The position numbers and the translations under genes were made by a program. The notes below the pieces were generated by a model. It searched no databases. It saw nothing but the letters and a program-made list of their open reading frames with translations, and was not told the origin of the DNA. Positions 1-12,246 of a stretch of 64,000 nucleotides of DNA are shown piece after piece (position 1 is the first letter of the stretch; each line of letters begins with the position of its first letter). The DNA comes from Thelephora terrestris (lineage: Eukaryota; Basidiomycota; Agaricomycetes; Thelephorales; Thelephoraceae), in assembly GCA_015956445.1 (NCBI GenBank), contig WIUZ02000001.1, forward strand, positions 1,550,001 to 1,614,000, in the 5' to 3' direction.

Positions 1-206
1 GCTCACAGGTATGACCTACCTTGGCCTCCGGGGCCATGGCTGAACTGCTTTCAGGCAGACAATTATTCCAACGCAGTCAAGACTGGGCCCAGGATGAATC
101 GCTTGAAGAGGACGGAACGTCTGTCGATGTTACCCAATACGAGCGCACACATCAAATTGAGGAAGAGAACGAAGGAAACCTCGTATATTTCAGCGATAGC
201 GATTAA
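1..206 (+). CDS. 3' end of an unidentified gene (partial)
   Basis: The last two exons of a gene that enters from the left edge are visible. Bases 1-8 end at a GT donor, a 46-nt intron closes with a pyrimidine-rich tract and AG at 53-54, and the terminal exon runs 55-206 to a TAA stop. It encodes about 50 residues that are strongly acidic (Glu/Asp runs) and end in Ser-Asp-Ser-Asp. This is a typical disordered acidic tail, possibly a casein-kinase-2 substrate. No domain is present, so I cannot name the protein. The next gene is convergent and ends only about 125 bp away. Confidence 0.45.
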
Positions 207-331
207 GACAACAAGAATGCGGACGAGGGGTAACGTGGTTTGTAGATATGTACACTAGTTCGAATGCCCAAAACTACCGGTGCGATAGATGGGTAAGAGA
301 AGAAAACCGAGAGTTGCATCGAAAGAAACGA

Positions 332-2068
332 TTATAGTCCTGACAGAAGCCCCCCTTCGCCTTCTACACCGATAACTTCTTCATCACAACCTATGATCTC
401 CCGGACACCGAACTGTTCCTTGCCTTCTTCTCGCAAGAATCCGTCGACTACGCCGAAAGATTTTGTGACCCTCCCCCGAATATTACCAGTCTCGTCCACA
501 TCGATCAAATCGATTATGGCTCTGAACCATTCGAGCACTGGTTTCCTGACCCATCTCCCTAACTGCCCGTCTGAGTCGTATTCGAACCAACCGAGGTGGC
601 CGCCTCGTCGCGTCCACGCCAGCACCAGCCAACCATTGCCTGCACAATCAGGGGGAGAGTGAGGAACAATGGGATCATCGGAGGACTGGAGTCCGAGGAA
701 TGGTATCCGGATGTTCTGTATCACGTTGTCACTTCTAGCCCACGCGTAGTAGTCCCGGTGTGTTTTGAAGGGAAAGTGAGGTGCCGAACCACCGATGAGT
801 TTCGTAATCGTGTTGTCAAACTCAAACATGTACGGACTGCTCATGTCGAGCATCTCGTCCAACACGTCTGCGATAGGATGATCTTCGAATTTTGCAAATG
901 CCTTCCCATGCCGTCTGAGGACAGATTGGAGGTTGCGACCCATGGCCTTGGAATAAACCTCACGATTGAACCAATTACTTTCGAGCCTACGTTCATGGTG
1001 AGTGACAGATCGAAAGGGGGTTCACCGTTCTCACCATGTTGCATTCTGGCGCAAGTCCCAGGGCTGTGTTTTTCACATGTTAACATCGGCCCGTGGGGTG
1101 CGATAATGAAATACGCACACATCCGAGAGCGACTGCCGACACCAGCCTGCAGTTGTCGCCCTCCTCGGCCACATACCGTGTGATCACGTTGGCACCGAGG
1201 GAGAACCCTATGCCCAACAAAGGCGCCTTCGGGTATCTCGTCCTGATGTACAATACTGCGGCACGGTAGTCTTCTGTGTGCCCTGCGGAGTATAGCTGGG
1301 GACTCGTGATGGGGACGCCCGCGCCTACAAAGCATATGAACGATTAGCGGTAGGTGATATGATAGGGTTACTCTTACACCCGCGAAAGTTGACGACGACG
1401 CCCCTGAAGCCTAAACCGCCTTCGGATTTTGGGGTTACCGCGGGCGCTAAGATCGCTCTGACGTAGGATTCGTGGGAGCCTGGAATCTGTCAGCGTGATA
1501 CACTGATGATTGTCGACTATTGGCGAACCTCCCGTGAGCCCATGCGTGACAATGATAATTGGAGCATCATCTGGCACATCCTCATCATCAGGGGGCGTAA
1601 AATCCAGACCTCTGAGCCAAAGATCGGGTAAGGTCACGCGATGAGGAATAAAGTCAGTCATTGAGCCTACAGAGTGCCACCGTCGACCATTCGCAGAAGT
1701 CTCCTGCGAATGAACGTCAGAACTAGCCATGAACCTGGCGAGGCAACTGACCTATGGTAGACGACCTTGTCGACTTTTGTGAAATCGCCCGCCACACAGT
1801 ACGCAGTTTGGACGTGACCGCTAGCAAAGAAATGGGGTTTGCTATGTAACCACCCGCAGAGAAAGTGATGGACGTACTTGTGCATCCACCGGGGAGGGTT
1901 ATATGGTTGATAAAGGCTCGGACATGAGCTAGACACGAAGGCATCCATCCGCATCGTCCTTTGGTCCGCTCGACTCGGTTTGATTGACAGTTCTGCTGGC
2001 TCTGGTGCGAACGCCAGCCTGGGTTTATGACGGTCTGAGGACGTGAAGGAGCTTATGGACATGCCCAT
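332..2068 (-). CDS. EMB8/YheT-family alpha/beta hydrolase
   Basis: This is a serine hydrolase of the YheT/ABHD1-3 group, whose yeast relatives Eht1, Eeb1 and Ymr210w act as medium-chain acyl ester synthases or esterases and as monoacylglycerol lipases. Splicing the minus-strand exons gives, in order, the family motif NGHVQTA, the oxyanion motif HGLTGG, the nucleophile elbow GFSLGAN (Ser in GxSxG), the Asp motif SSDDPIVP and the His motif RGGHLGWF, so the catalytic triad is complete. About seven introns of 45-80 nt were inferred from GT/AG sites and frame. The start is set at the first Met of MGMSISS (2068); two codons downstream (2062) is an alternative. The last residues are a hydrophilic tail. 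Substrate cannot be read from sequence. It is divergent from the large disordered protein gene on its right. Confidence 0.85.
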
Positions 2069-2500
2069 CCTGAACGGAGTGATGAAAGTCGGGAAAAATA
2101 TCGACCCCGAATGGCTCGAGATGGTTGCAGAGGACAAAGCTTTTAACGTGTGTCACCCGCCATTCCCGTGAAGGCCAGACCGGCATCGGTAACATTCGCC
2201 ACCTTTCATGCGTAACATCACCGTCGGGGACATCGGTGGGGATGGAGGTCACGGTGGTCACCGGGGTGCAGTGAGCCGATAACTGCCAAGGCCTGGGGCA
2301 CTGCACCGGTCGATCGTCGTTTTGAACCAAAACCACCATGTCCGGTTTTATCAACTTCAGAAAGACCGTCCGCTGCAGAGTACGATTCTCCTTACAGGTC
2401 GCTTTGTATAACCCCTAACGAGTACCGGCTTGAAATCAGTATTTCACAGACTCCGGTAGCACAATCAAGCCGGGATGCAATCAACGCGAAAGATGCAAGT
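2069..2500. promoter_or_regulatory. Divergent intergenic region between hydrolase and disordered-protein gene
   Basis: This 432-bp gap separates two divergent start codons and must hold both promoters and 5' UTRs. I see no clear TATA box or repeat. An open frame on the minus strand across part of it has no homology-like features and overlaps the hydrolase start, so I treat it as non-coding. Confidence 0.4.
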
Positions 2501-5500
2501 ATGTTGTTTCTTGCCAGGTGCCATTGTGCAGGGTCCGACTTGTACAGTTTTGCTCACCCAGATGACGTCCAATGGCACGATGCGAGCCCTGTGAGCAAGA
2601 AACACACACTAGAAACTAAAGATTACAGGGATACCAAGCGTCGTCCTCCCGCCTTGACACCACAATCTGACCTATTCAAGCGCTCGAATCCCGAGGACCG
2701 GGAGGACAAGAGGAGATCTTCCCCGAAGGCCTATGACTCTAGGAGCTTTCTTGGTGTTGAGAAACCCGATGACCGCCATTCTTCTCGCGGTCCCCGTGTA
2801 CTCGATGAACGTCTTCGGGCTAAAAAAGACGACAGCTCTACTCGCGCGGCTCCAGACCACTCTCGGCCTCTTGACGGAGACTTTGATGACACTCTGGCAC
2901 GTTCGATCACTCGGGATGTCTTTAGCTGTGACGTTCCTTCCGCAACCACCAATAGACGGAGGAATGCTGAAGCTATCGTAACTATCTTTCGCCAGCTTGC
3001 GAAGTGAGTAGAAGGTGTCAGAGCTTCATCCAATAATGTTCTTAGCTGTATGCACCAGAGCATCAAGCAATATCGTACAGAACTCTGTCAACGTTGACCG
3101 TGAAACCCGGCGAGTTGATACACTCACAGACTTGTCTTCTACTCTGGCGCAGGTGTCTACGGCGGCGACCTCCTCTGTTACCCCTGTCTTGATCGACGCT
3201 GTCAGGAATCATGCTCTTCTCAAGGATAAGGTCGACGACGACTATCAAACGCTCGCAAATCTCTGGGGAGATCTCTTCGATCTGTTTGTTAAGGAACTCT
3301 GGGCTACCATGGACAAGGCAGTGCAGGATGGTATAGCTACTCTTGGCCAGGAAAGTGATAGACTTGCTGGGCAACTCCGTGAGAAGGAAAAAGAGAGAAA
3401 GAGACGGGAAGAAGATGCTGAGACTGGCGACCGTGTTCACAAACGTCGTCGTCTCGATGTCGATGACACACTCTTCTTTGAGAAGGACCGTACGGCTTTG
3501 ACGCAAGAAGGCAAGGAAGTGGCTGCTCTCGACCAACTCAGGTCAAAGCTTGAAGAACAAGCACACCGATTGGAAAAACTTACTCGAGAGAACACTGACG
3601 TTAGTCATTCCCCATGCCGACGCTGCTTCATACTGACCGACTCTTTCAGCTTAAATCTATCCTGACTCACACGAGGAAGGATTCCATAGCTTCTTCCGTC
3701 AATGAACGGACCAGCATTGGTTACTCGGATTGGACAGAGAGGAAACCTGAGGTTGATGATAGCTCTTCTTCCCTTTGGGACAGAATTGAGCGTGGCGACC
3801 GGGCCCGCTGATGCAAAGCGTCTGTCGCTTCTCTTTGTACCGTAAAAACAGTCCTAGACCAGAAAGATACACATGAATCGCCTTTGAACACTTTGCTTGC
3901 AGTTATTCGCGCACGTGGCAGACGCGACACCTGTTGAACTTCCTCCGCCCCCAACTCCGCTGTTGCACGATCACAACGAGGCGCGTTGGCCCGTAATGGA
4001 CCCCGAAGGCCATGCGCGACTATCTCCCGAGGATACCAGGGACTTTACCCCTCCTCAGGAAACTAGGAATGACGATACCGTGGAGAGGGGGAGTTCTGGG
4101 CCACCGAACTCTCCATTGAAACGGTTGGCGCAGGAAATTTACCCTGCCGAAGATTCCACACCTCGACGAAGATCGGCACGCCTGGCTCAAACCAGCACCC
4201 CAGTGCGGCCTTCCATGCTGAGGATTACTGTGCCTCAAGTCGAAGAGGCCGTCGAGGAATCTGATGCAGGAAATGATACGGCGGAGATGAATCAGGATGC
4301 TGAGGATGGTGAGCGTCGAACATTTGCTTTCTTTCGGGGTGGTCAATGCCTCTATCAGAGCCCTCGCAGGTATTAGCGGAGAGAGTTCTCAGTGCTGTCA
4401 GCAACCCATCTCCACCACCCGATTTCCTGTCATTCCCCGACATTCACGTAAACACACCTCCACCCCCCGAGCTACCAGAATCGCAAACCCAGTCCGACGA
4501 CACTAGTGCCGCTGCCACTCCCCCCAATCCCCTGACGGGATTATCACCAAATGGTGGAGGCGTGGAAAACGCGAATGCAGTCCCCGAGAATCACACATCC
4601 AAGCCTCGTGCGCTCGATTTCCCCCCAAGACCTTCTGGTAGCCTTCAGCAGCAAGCCCTCTCAGTCGAAACGCTGTTTTTCACAGAATCGATCACTGGTG
4701 CCGGTGACGCCCTAGACCTGCACCCACCCGTATCTGCAGCGATCTCCTCTGTCAATCCCCTGATCCGTCTCCAAACAAATCAAGGCGAACGTGTAGTCAT
4801 TGCGTCAGAGAAAGGGAAAGGTAGGGAAACCATCGATGATGAAACCCGGGATCAAGTAGCAGAGTTGCTTCCCCCGGGGGAATTAACTACCAAGCCTGCG
4901 GGTAGACGCCGCTCTGCTCGTCGCAGTGCATCACCGGTTAAGCGAAGGTCGGCCTCACCTGACGGGAATTTCCTTCAACCTCTTCCACGCCGTTCCGCAA
5001 GGCTCAGCGTATCTCCCCGTCGGACTCCATCCCCTGATCCCACTCTTGGTCTCCCGCAAATATCTCCCTTGCGCCTCCCAAACAAGGATACACGCACCCA
5101 ATTCGACTCACCTAAGAATGGAGTATTGCCGATCTCTGATGACATCGATGAAAGACTTATGGAAGCTGAGTTGGAAGAGGCTAAAGACAGGGCTGGTAGG
5201 AAACGAAAACGTCAGAATGATGCGAACAAGGCGGTTGGACGTCAACGCCTTGGATCCCTATCACCCGATTCTCAGTCAGTTCTTCAACAGTTGCTGCCGC
5301 CATCGCGTTCAAGCTCCGAAGAGGATAACAAGGAAAAGGCTACCACATCTCAGCAGTCGCTCTTTGGTCCTCAACGAATTCTCGTCAACAGACCAACGGC
5401 ATCTTCCGAGTCAAAGCACATCCAAACCACCGAACCGCAACCTCACCTAGGTACACCCCTACGGAGAGTTCTGGTCCCCGTTTCTACGGTCCCCGAAGAT

Positions 5501-7393
5501 GGTTCAAGCGCTCGTCGGTTTGGACAAACGCTATTCAAGGTGCAGCCACTAGAGGATCCGAATCGAAGTCCTTCTCGTCGAGTACAAGCTTCCACGCGCC
5601 CATCTTCTGGGATCAGGGGCGCAGTTCGGCAACCAACCGTATCATTACGACAGCCTTCCTTTTCAAACTCTTTTCCAAATCCTCCACCCAATTCTAGGCC
5701 TAGTGGAAAGCAACGAAGTATGTCAGAAGAGCCAACTTTCCTTCGTCAACCTTCCTCCGGGACAAACCACCGCACCGCGCTCCCGTATCCGCTCACTCAG
5801 AAACAGCCTGTCATCCCCGAAGAGCCTGAGGAGGCCAAAGTTATACCGCTGCCTAAAGGCCGTGCTCTATCAGAACCCCCTGCTGTATCGTTCATGTGTA
5901 TCCCCCAATCAACCCTCAGGCAGACGACGACTCCTAGCAGGATCCCTCGAATTAGTGCTAAGCCATACTCGCGGCCTCCTGGAGTTCAACCTAGCAAATT
6001 GCCTGCCTTTGCCCCCACAAAGCGCATAGTCCCGAGCCCAGTATGCCACGAGCCCTCTTGGGAGTATTTTTTTTTCTGACTTTAAAAAAATTCCCAGGCG
6101 AAACCTCGCAGCCAACTCGAAAGTACATTGCCATTAGAACCCAAACGAGAGTCGTTCATTTCGCTATCCTCAGGAAAAACAGCTAGGAGCAGCTCTGAGA
6201 CTTCCTCCAAACCTCCTGTAAAGCGCCCCCTTCCCACAAGGCGCCTTCCTCAACTTCCGGTAGCCACAGAGAAGCCTCGTCCACCACAGGTGCATACTAA
6301 ATCGCCGCCTCCACCACAACCCTTAGCACTTCCCGACTTGCGACCTTTAACCGTCCCTGCGACGCAGACGGAACCCATTGAGCCCAAGCAGGACCAAGCC
6401 GACATCCTCAATCAATCATCTGTTCCCCCCGAGGATCGTCTTGCCCCCAATGCTGTGCCAGGTTCTGTCTGTCTTCAATCTTGTGACACCAACAAACAAG
6501 AGGAGGATACTGCCGTAGGACGTAGAACAGCCAGAAGCAGGAGGGCCCCCTCTGCACTCTTGGAAGAAGCAACATTCGGTGCCACCAGTGCCTCGCCATC
6601 ACGGCCTCCGCCCAAGAAGCGGCCACCCCCTGATTCTTCAAGATTCGCAGGGCTGACTATCACTGCACTCAAGAACCTTACGATGGACAATACGGCGAAA
6701 AACCAGAAGGTAGCGAGCCTCTTGGAAACCGAGATCGTGAAAAGAGAGGGGAAGCGGCCAGAGAGTCCAGCGGTGAAGCTGAGGACGGTTGCGGAAAAAG
6801 CAATGGAGGAGAAAGCTAAGCAAAGGGAGGAGAGAGCCCAAAAGAGGGCGAAGCGAAGCGATGGTGGAGAACTCGAACCACCAGATCCGAGCATCCTGAC
6901 CCTGGAAGAGGATGGTCGACATAGGCGTGGCGCTGGGGAGGAAGAGGACTACAAGACTCCGGAACGCCCCATGCGACCACTCAAGCGACTCAAGGTGGAT
7001 GGGTTAGAAGAGGCTGAAATGGTGGCGGCTGAGGAGAGGAGGGTCCAGTGGGATCGCCTCTTGTTCACTGCCGCCTTCATCGATGAAATCCCAGAGAAGC
7101 TGCCAGTACCTCCCATTCAAAAGCTTGGAAAGGGCTGCCTTTCACAGACCGCGAAGGTACATCGCCTTCTTACTTTTACAGCGCACCGTGACTTACCGCT
7201 ATGATAGTCTATAGAACTTGATCGGCTAGGCAACGTTCCGGATGCTGGTTTACCTCTTCCACAGCTTCCCGTGGAGAAAGTCGTTGTGAAAAGATATGTC
7301 TACGACGACGACCCTCCTCCTGAACCGGAGGGGCCCGACGAATCCGAATACACTCCCGTCAAGAACACAAGGTCCAAAGGCAGGAAGAAGTGA
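2501..7393 (+). CDS. Very large disordered nuclear-type protein with RRSAR motifs
   Basis: One multi-exon gene of roughly 1,500 residues; I do not recognise the family. The exons join in frame: an N-terminal basic/acidic segment, a helical region ending in a Lys/Glu/Arg coiled coil at about 3370-3600, then more than 1,000 residues rich in Pro, Ser and Arg. The motif RRSAR occurs three times (near 4170, 4905 and 4990), twice followed by Ser/Pro-rich repeats. A charged Lys/Glu helix lies near 6760-6870. The C-terminus (7030-7390) is denser in hydrophobic residues and ends in Lys/Arg, so it may hold the only folded module. Introns are visible at about 3008-3058, 3603-3654, 4302-4352, 6040-6098 and 7156-7208. 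The splice near 3750-3925 is uncertain. Many Lys/Arg clusters suggest nuclear localisation. A chromatin or kinetochore scaffold is possible, but this is only inference. The start ATG is provisional. Confidence 0.6.
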
Positions 7394-7508
7394 CTGCGAC
7401 ACTCGATCTAGCCCCCCATTTTTTTCGATATTTGTATGCTTCGATCTAGCTAATTCTCTCATCCCACACTCCAACTATGGGACGGGTTATACGAATAGAT
7501 GCAACGGA

Positions 7509-8588
7509 TTATTTGTCACCCCTGTGTATGAGCCACGGTGTTGCCTGGTTAGTTGGCATGACGAACACCTCTGCGATGTTTACGTGAGGGGGTCGTGATG
7601 CCGCCCACACGATCTCCTCCGCAATGTCACCCGCAGTGACTAGGAAATAATCAGCAGCCATCGGTACGCGTCTGTAGACCAAACGTACGTGGCGTGATGC
7701 TTTTGTAGACCTTGTCTGCAGCCTCTTTGTCACCCCTGAAGCGAACGAGTGAGAACTCTGTCTCTACCATGCCGGGTTGTATTTCTGTCACTCTGATCTG
7801 ATACTCTACGAGTTCTCGGAGTAAGGCGCCAGTGAAAGCACGGACAGCATGCTTTGTTGCGCAATAGATGCTTCCGCCGATATATGGCTCTCTACCTGCC
7901 ACAGATCCGATGTTAATGACATGTCCGGAATTCCGTGCCTTCATCTCTAATCCAGAGTGAGTATCGGGCTACCCCACCAAACGTCTGGGAGGCGCACCGT
8001 TGATAAACGTTTGGGTCATGTTAATGAGTCCAAAGACATTCGTATTGAACATCCCCTCCATGTCAGTAGAGGATATTTGACCGATCCGCTCCGCTCCAAG
8101 TACGTAGCCGGCGTTATTCACTGCGGAAATAGTCCTAAATACCGTTCTGAGAAAAGTGCTGAATGCGGTGCGCACCAAGGACATCGACTGATTTCAATTC
8201 GTCCGGGATTTTACTGAGGACGTTACTAACTTGCGTTTTGTCGGAAACGTCGATCTGGACAGTGGCGACTTTACCCCCGCCTTGAATCCCAGACCCCTTA
8301 TGAGCGTCCACGCATGCATCCGCTACTTTCTCCAGAGCGTCCGCCCGACGTGCGAGTAAAATCAGATTTGCACCGCCCTATGAAATCTCGTTAGATATTG
8401 AGGTTTGAGATCGATTTTGCCCTCCAGTCACCTTCGCAAACAAGACCGCCGTTGCCTGAAAACCAGGTTGTCAGAGATTGGACCAAGCGGAAGAGCCCGT
8501 TTATCAGGTTTACCGCTCCGATGCCAGAGCTCGCACCAGTGATGAGAACAGTTTTGTTGAGGAGACGAGACGTGTTGAACAGGGACAT
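7509..8588 (-). CDS. Short-chain dehydrogenase/reductase (YdfG/YMR226C-like)
   Basis: A classical NAD(P)-dependent SDR of about 270 residues. The Rossmann motif TGASSGIG lies close to the N-terminus, followed by the NNAG motif, the catalytic Ser in the GSVAG block and the catalytic YCATK (YxxxK). The block after the Tyr (RELVEYQIRVTEIQPGMVETEF) and the C-terminal block ending PTNQA resemble the YdfG/YMR226C group, which oxidises beta-hydroxy acids such as L-allo-threonine and serine with NADP+. The exact substrate is inference. The start is the Met of MSLFNTS at 8588; the gene has about four short introns. It is head to head with the SET-domain gene, with only 75 bp between start codons. Its stop lies about 115 bp from the convergent stop of the large disordered protein. 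Confidence 0.85.
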
Positions 8589-8663
8589 GGTACGGATAAA
8601 CGGGCGGAGTCGATTATCTGTTGTCGACCGGGTTAACAACTGATAACCAAATCGTCTGTATTG

Positions 8664-10350
8664 ATGACCTCCGATGACCATCACGAGGTGAACGAGGGGG
8701 GTGTTCAGGTTCGTCGTTGGAGCCGACTCCTCTCGTGGCTCGGAAGGTGTGGAATGGATCTATCGCCATCTGCGTTCCACGTAGAGCGGAGACCGAGAGC
8801 CGGTATTTCCCCCTTTGTTGTCCTATAGACAACCAAGGTTGATTCCCAGACTCCCTTACATGATGTAGGCGCAGGTTACGGGTTGTTCCTCACTACTCCG
8901 TGTCCAGTGGGTTTAATCATTATCTAGGGTCTCGTGTCATTCACAGACTGAGGAAAACAGCCGTTGGGACCCCTCTTCGTGGTCCCACCACCAGCGTTGG
9001 TGAACGTCAAGACACTTGCCCCCCTTTACCCTGGTAGCAAACGTCTCAGTGCCCATCAGCTCATCTCTCTCCATCTTTATCTGCACAAACCTCTGGATAG
9101 TACTCAGGAGTCTGGCGATAACCTTTTCGGTCCCTTCATCTCGATTCTTCCCCGGGAGTTCGATAGCCACCCGCTCACATGGGTCATCGAACAAACTCTG
9201 AATGGAGACAACGAACCTGGATCTACCTTCCTTGCATTGCTCCCTCGTAGTACGCGGTTTCTCTTGAGCACCCTTGCCGGACGGTTCCAACGAGACTCAA
9301 ATGCCGTGATCAAATACCTCGTAGGTCCCATTTGATTACTCTGAAACCTGAATTAATCTGCCATAGAACAGGAAAGGCACACGCGGCGAACTAAATATTC
9401 GCAGTTACCTTTGGGCCTGGTTGAATGGTCTCTTTCCCGACTTCCAACCGCGCGACACCTATTGACCCAGTACCTCTTCTCCTCAGTCAACACCCGATGC
9501 ATCTACTATCGAATAAAGGAAACGAGGTCGGATGAAGCTAACGTCACCCTCTGTCCCATCCTCGATTTCGCCAACCACGGCTGGCATCATTCAGACATTC
9601 ACCCTGTCTCCAATACCGAGACCTCGAACACTCGTCCGAAAGCCAGAGATGAATTCCAGTTCCTAGCGACTGAACATATCTCTAAGGTGGAGATCGGCAA
9701 GGAAATATACTTGAGGTATGGGGGTCATTCAAACCAGAGTTTGTTTGTCGAATATGGATTTGTAAACGCCGTGTCGAACCAAGAGATGGAATCTGGGACA
9801 TACCCTGCAGAGGTGGACGTGCAAACAATCGTCACTGGCCTATTTGAAGGACAGGGGGCCGTGGGGTCGTGGATGCAGACAGTCCTTCAGAACGAAGGCT
9901 ATTGGGGGTGTGTCCTACGAGATTTGGAGGCTTTGCCCGCTAATGTTTTGTAGGGACTGGACGCTCTCCACTTCACCGAATCCGGCTTCTCCTTCATTTC
10001 GTTTGATTACTGCGCTTCGCCTACTTGCAATGGGTTCTGAAATGACTTGCGTCCCTACGGGCGATGAGGAGGAAGTTGCATGCCAGCCTTGGAGGGACAC
10101 TCTGCTCGGGAGGAGTGAGGCGATCTCGCCCAGTAACGAGGCGAGGTGGAGAATGGCTCTTGCAACCATCTGTGATACGGTCGTAGAAGAAGGAACTACA
10201 GGTTTGGCCCGTACATCGAACTTCAGCTTCGATCCGCAGGGTCGCCCATGGTCGAGATGGATGAGGGATAACATCGCTCTCCTATGGTCGGAGCAGGTGG
10301 TGGTAGCAAGGGCAGTCCTTCGAAGTTTAGAAGACGGAGTCGAATTTTGA
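8664..10350 (+). CDS. SET-domain protein (SETD/RKM lysine methyltransferase type)
   Basis: Spliced exons 8664-8780, 8829-8907, 8961-9320, 9367-9427, 9487 to about 9908 and a last exon to 10350 join in consistent phase. The product starts MTSDDHH and has the split SET architecture of the Rubisco-LSMT/SETD3/RKM group. The GAGYGLF motif gives the first SET strand. An LWAWLN-VNTR block follows, then the DFANH cofactor-binding motif, and the closing motif with LRYGGHSNQSLFVEYGF. The C-terminal portion corresponds to the helical substrate-binding region of this group. Such enzymes methylate lysines on non-histone proteins (ribosomal proteins, EF1A, actin histidine for SETD3). The target here is not predictable. 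Homologues usually have about 400-480 residues, as here. It shares a 75-bp divergent promoter with the dehydrogenase gene. Confidence 0.8.
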
Positions 10351-10755
10351 TCGAGTTTAATCCGTCTTACGGGCAACTACATATAGAATGATTCGAGGGA
10401 GAAAAGGTACGCGCCTTTATAGTCTAATGAAATAGTGGCCGTACCTTGGGAGTGCCACAAAAGCGAAGTTGAGCTTGGGTTTGTACCAATTCAAGTTTCA
10501 CCACTATTCACCAGGTTTTCTGCGAATGCTGAAGGCCGACCAGAATAAAGAGTGAAGGTGAAGCTCTGGTCGCACCCGCGCGTGCGCCACCCGTCCTGTC
10601 TAGGGTTCCGGTCAGTACAAAACAATCGGAATATAATGACCCGCTCTCTTGCCTTCAAAACTGAGCACAAGTCTCCGCGAAAAACCCATGTAATAGGAGG
10701 CTCGCAGGCCGCGGCGAAGTCAGCATCTAACTGAGGACCGTCACACGTGATCAGA
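10351..10755. other. Intergenic region without recognisable gene
   Basis: A gap of about 405 bp lies between two co-directional genes. It must contain the 3' end of the SET-gene transcript and the promoter of the next gene. A 60-codon open frame at 10552-10734 lacks splice or motif support. I see no repeat, tRNA or terminator-like structure. Confidence 0.4.
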
Positions 10756-12213
10756 ATGAGCAGTCGTGGGAAAGTCTGTCCCGTCTGTCACGCTGACTTT
10801 ACGCGCCACAGCCACTTCGCCGGCCTCGAGACGAGTTCTCTAAGGAATCAGGGAATGTCCGTTTCGCAAGTGAGTACTCGCGGAGCAGCGTGCTATACCT
10901 GCAAATAATGATTTTGCGTTATTTTATAGTCTTCCGGGTGGAGGAAAACCGTGCGGGGTCGAACGGCAGTTTATTCAGATGACGAGGTCGAAGTCACCCG
11001 TATTCGTGAGAATTCTCTTTCCAAACATTCAACGCATCTGGAATCACGATGATTAGAGGTCGAAGATGATTTTGACGTCGACGTCGAGGACGAAGGTTCG
11101 AAGTTCTCAATAAGCCCTTCTGATACAGAAATGGAACGAGAGCCCGATTCCAGGAATCCACAGCCCACGTTGAACAGGTCTCAATCGCGTCAGAAACCTC
11201 TCCCCAAGACCGTTAAGGGGAAGGTGAGCAAGAAAGCTCGACGGGCGGTTATTTCTGACGATGAAGATGATGGAGACGACGACTCGATGCCTTGGAGGTC
11301 AGACACGGCTGAGGATGATCCCCCATCTTCCCCACCGCAAACGCGGGTTATTTCGTCAAGTTCTAGGACCCGTAAAGGGAAATTGAGGGCCGATCTCGAA
11401 GACATGGATTCACTCGGGGAGGATAGACCGCCAGTAATCGGCACGAAGCGTCCCCGCCCCTTGGATTCCGAGCCTGCTATTGATTCGAAACCACATTCAC
11501 CACCCACTGGCCCCGGCGTGACTGCTGGGGGAGAGAGCAAAGAGCTTGCGCCAAAGAAGAAACTACCTCCAATCAAGAAGATCAAGCTCTCTGACTCGTC
11601 GGCATCGTCTCCCATGCCCACTTACAAGACGACCCCGAACCAAGCAAAGATAGAAAGGTCGAAGCTCACCACAGACAGCGCAGGGCTTCCTCCTCCTCCT
11701 TCTAGTTTGCCTCGCAAACCTGCTGCCACGGCAGGAAATGCGGATCTCGACTTGTCAAACGCAGACGTTTACAAACAACTCTTCTCCGTGGGTTTCCTGA
11801 TCGTCATTTAGCATCCGGGACTAATCCTCGTGTTGGCTTAGACGGGAAACGCACCTCCAAAGTCTGGGTACAAGGAGAAAGAAGAACGAATGCGAGAATT
11901 ACATAGGATGCGTGACGAGGCTCGGGCGAAACGCCAACGAGAGGCTGTGCGTCCTACTGTCAAGTCCTTTTTCTGTTTGCTCACAGACGTGCAGGGCAAG
12001 TCCTTTAACCTTGCAGCCCAACATGACAAGATCGAGGCTTTCACGAGCCGGCTGGAAGCCCGCCGAAGCCCAGCGTTGTGGCCAAATACACTGGCAGCGA
12101 AGTTCAAGTCCGACATGCAGGAGAAGATGCGGGCTGAACAGAAAGCAAAACAACCACCACAACCCCAACACATACCTTTAGCCGACCGCAAAACAAATTG
12201 GACTACTGTATAG
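10756..12213 (+). CDS. Disordered nuclear-type protein with N-terminal Cys/His cluster
   Basis: The exon model 10756-10869, 10930-11005, 11057-11787 and 11842-12213 keeps frame and gives about 430 residues. The family is not recognised. Residues 8-20 hold a CPVC...H...H cluster that could bind zinc, although the spacing is not a standard C2H2 finger. The middle is acidic with long Asp/Glu and Ser runs, then several basic patches (KKKLPPIKKIKL, TKRPRP) that look like nuclear localisation signals. The C-terminal exon is a charged helix (YKEKEERMRELHRMRDEARAKR) followed by about 90 more conserved-looking residues ending NWTTV. Its composition suggests a chromatin or RNA-processing accessory protein, but no function can be assigned. 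It converges with the GCIP-like gene, with about 33 bp between stops. Confidence 0.65.
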
Positions 12214-12246
12214 CCTCACTGCATGACCAACCGTTTCTGCAACGCG

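Noticed and set aside
2025-2354. Minus-strand open frame of 109 codons upstream of the hydrolase
   Set aside because: It overlaps the hydrolase start in another frame and shows no motif or splice support.
10552-10734. 60-codon open frame between SET gene and next gene
   Set aside because: No motif, no splice support, and composition similar to intergenic DNA.
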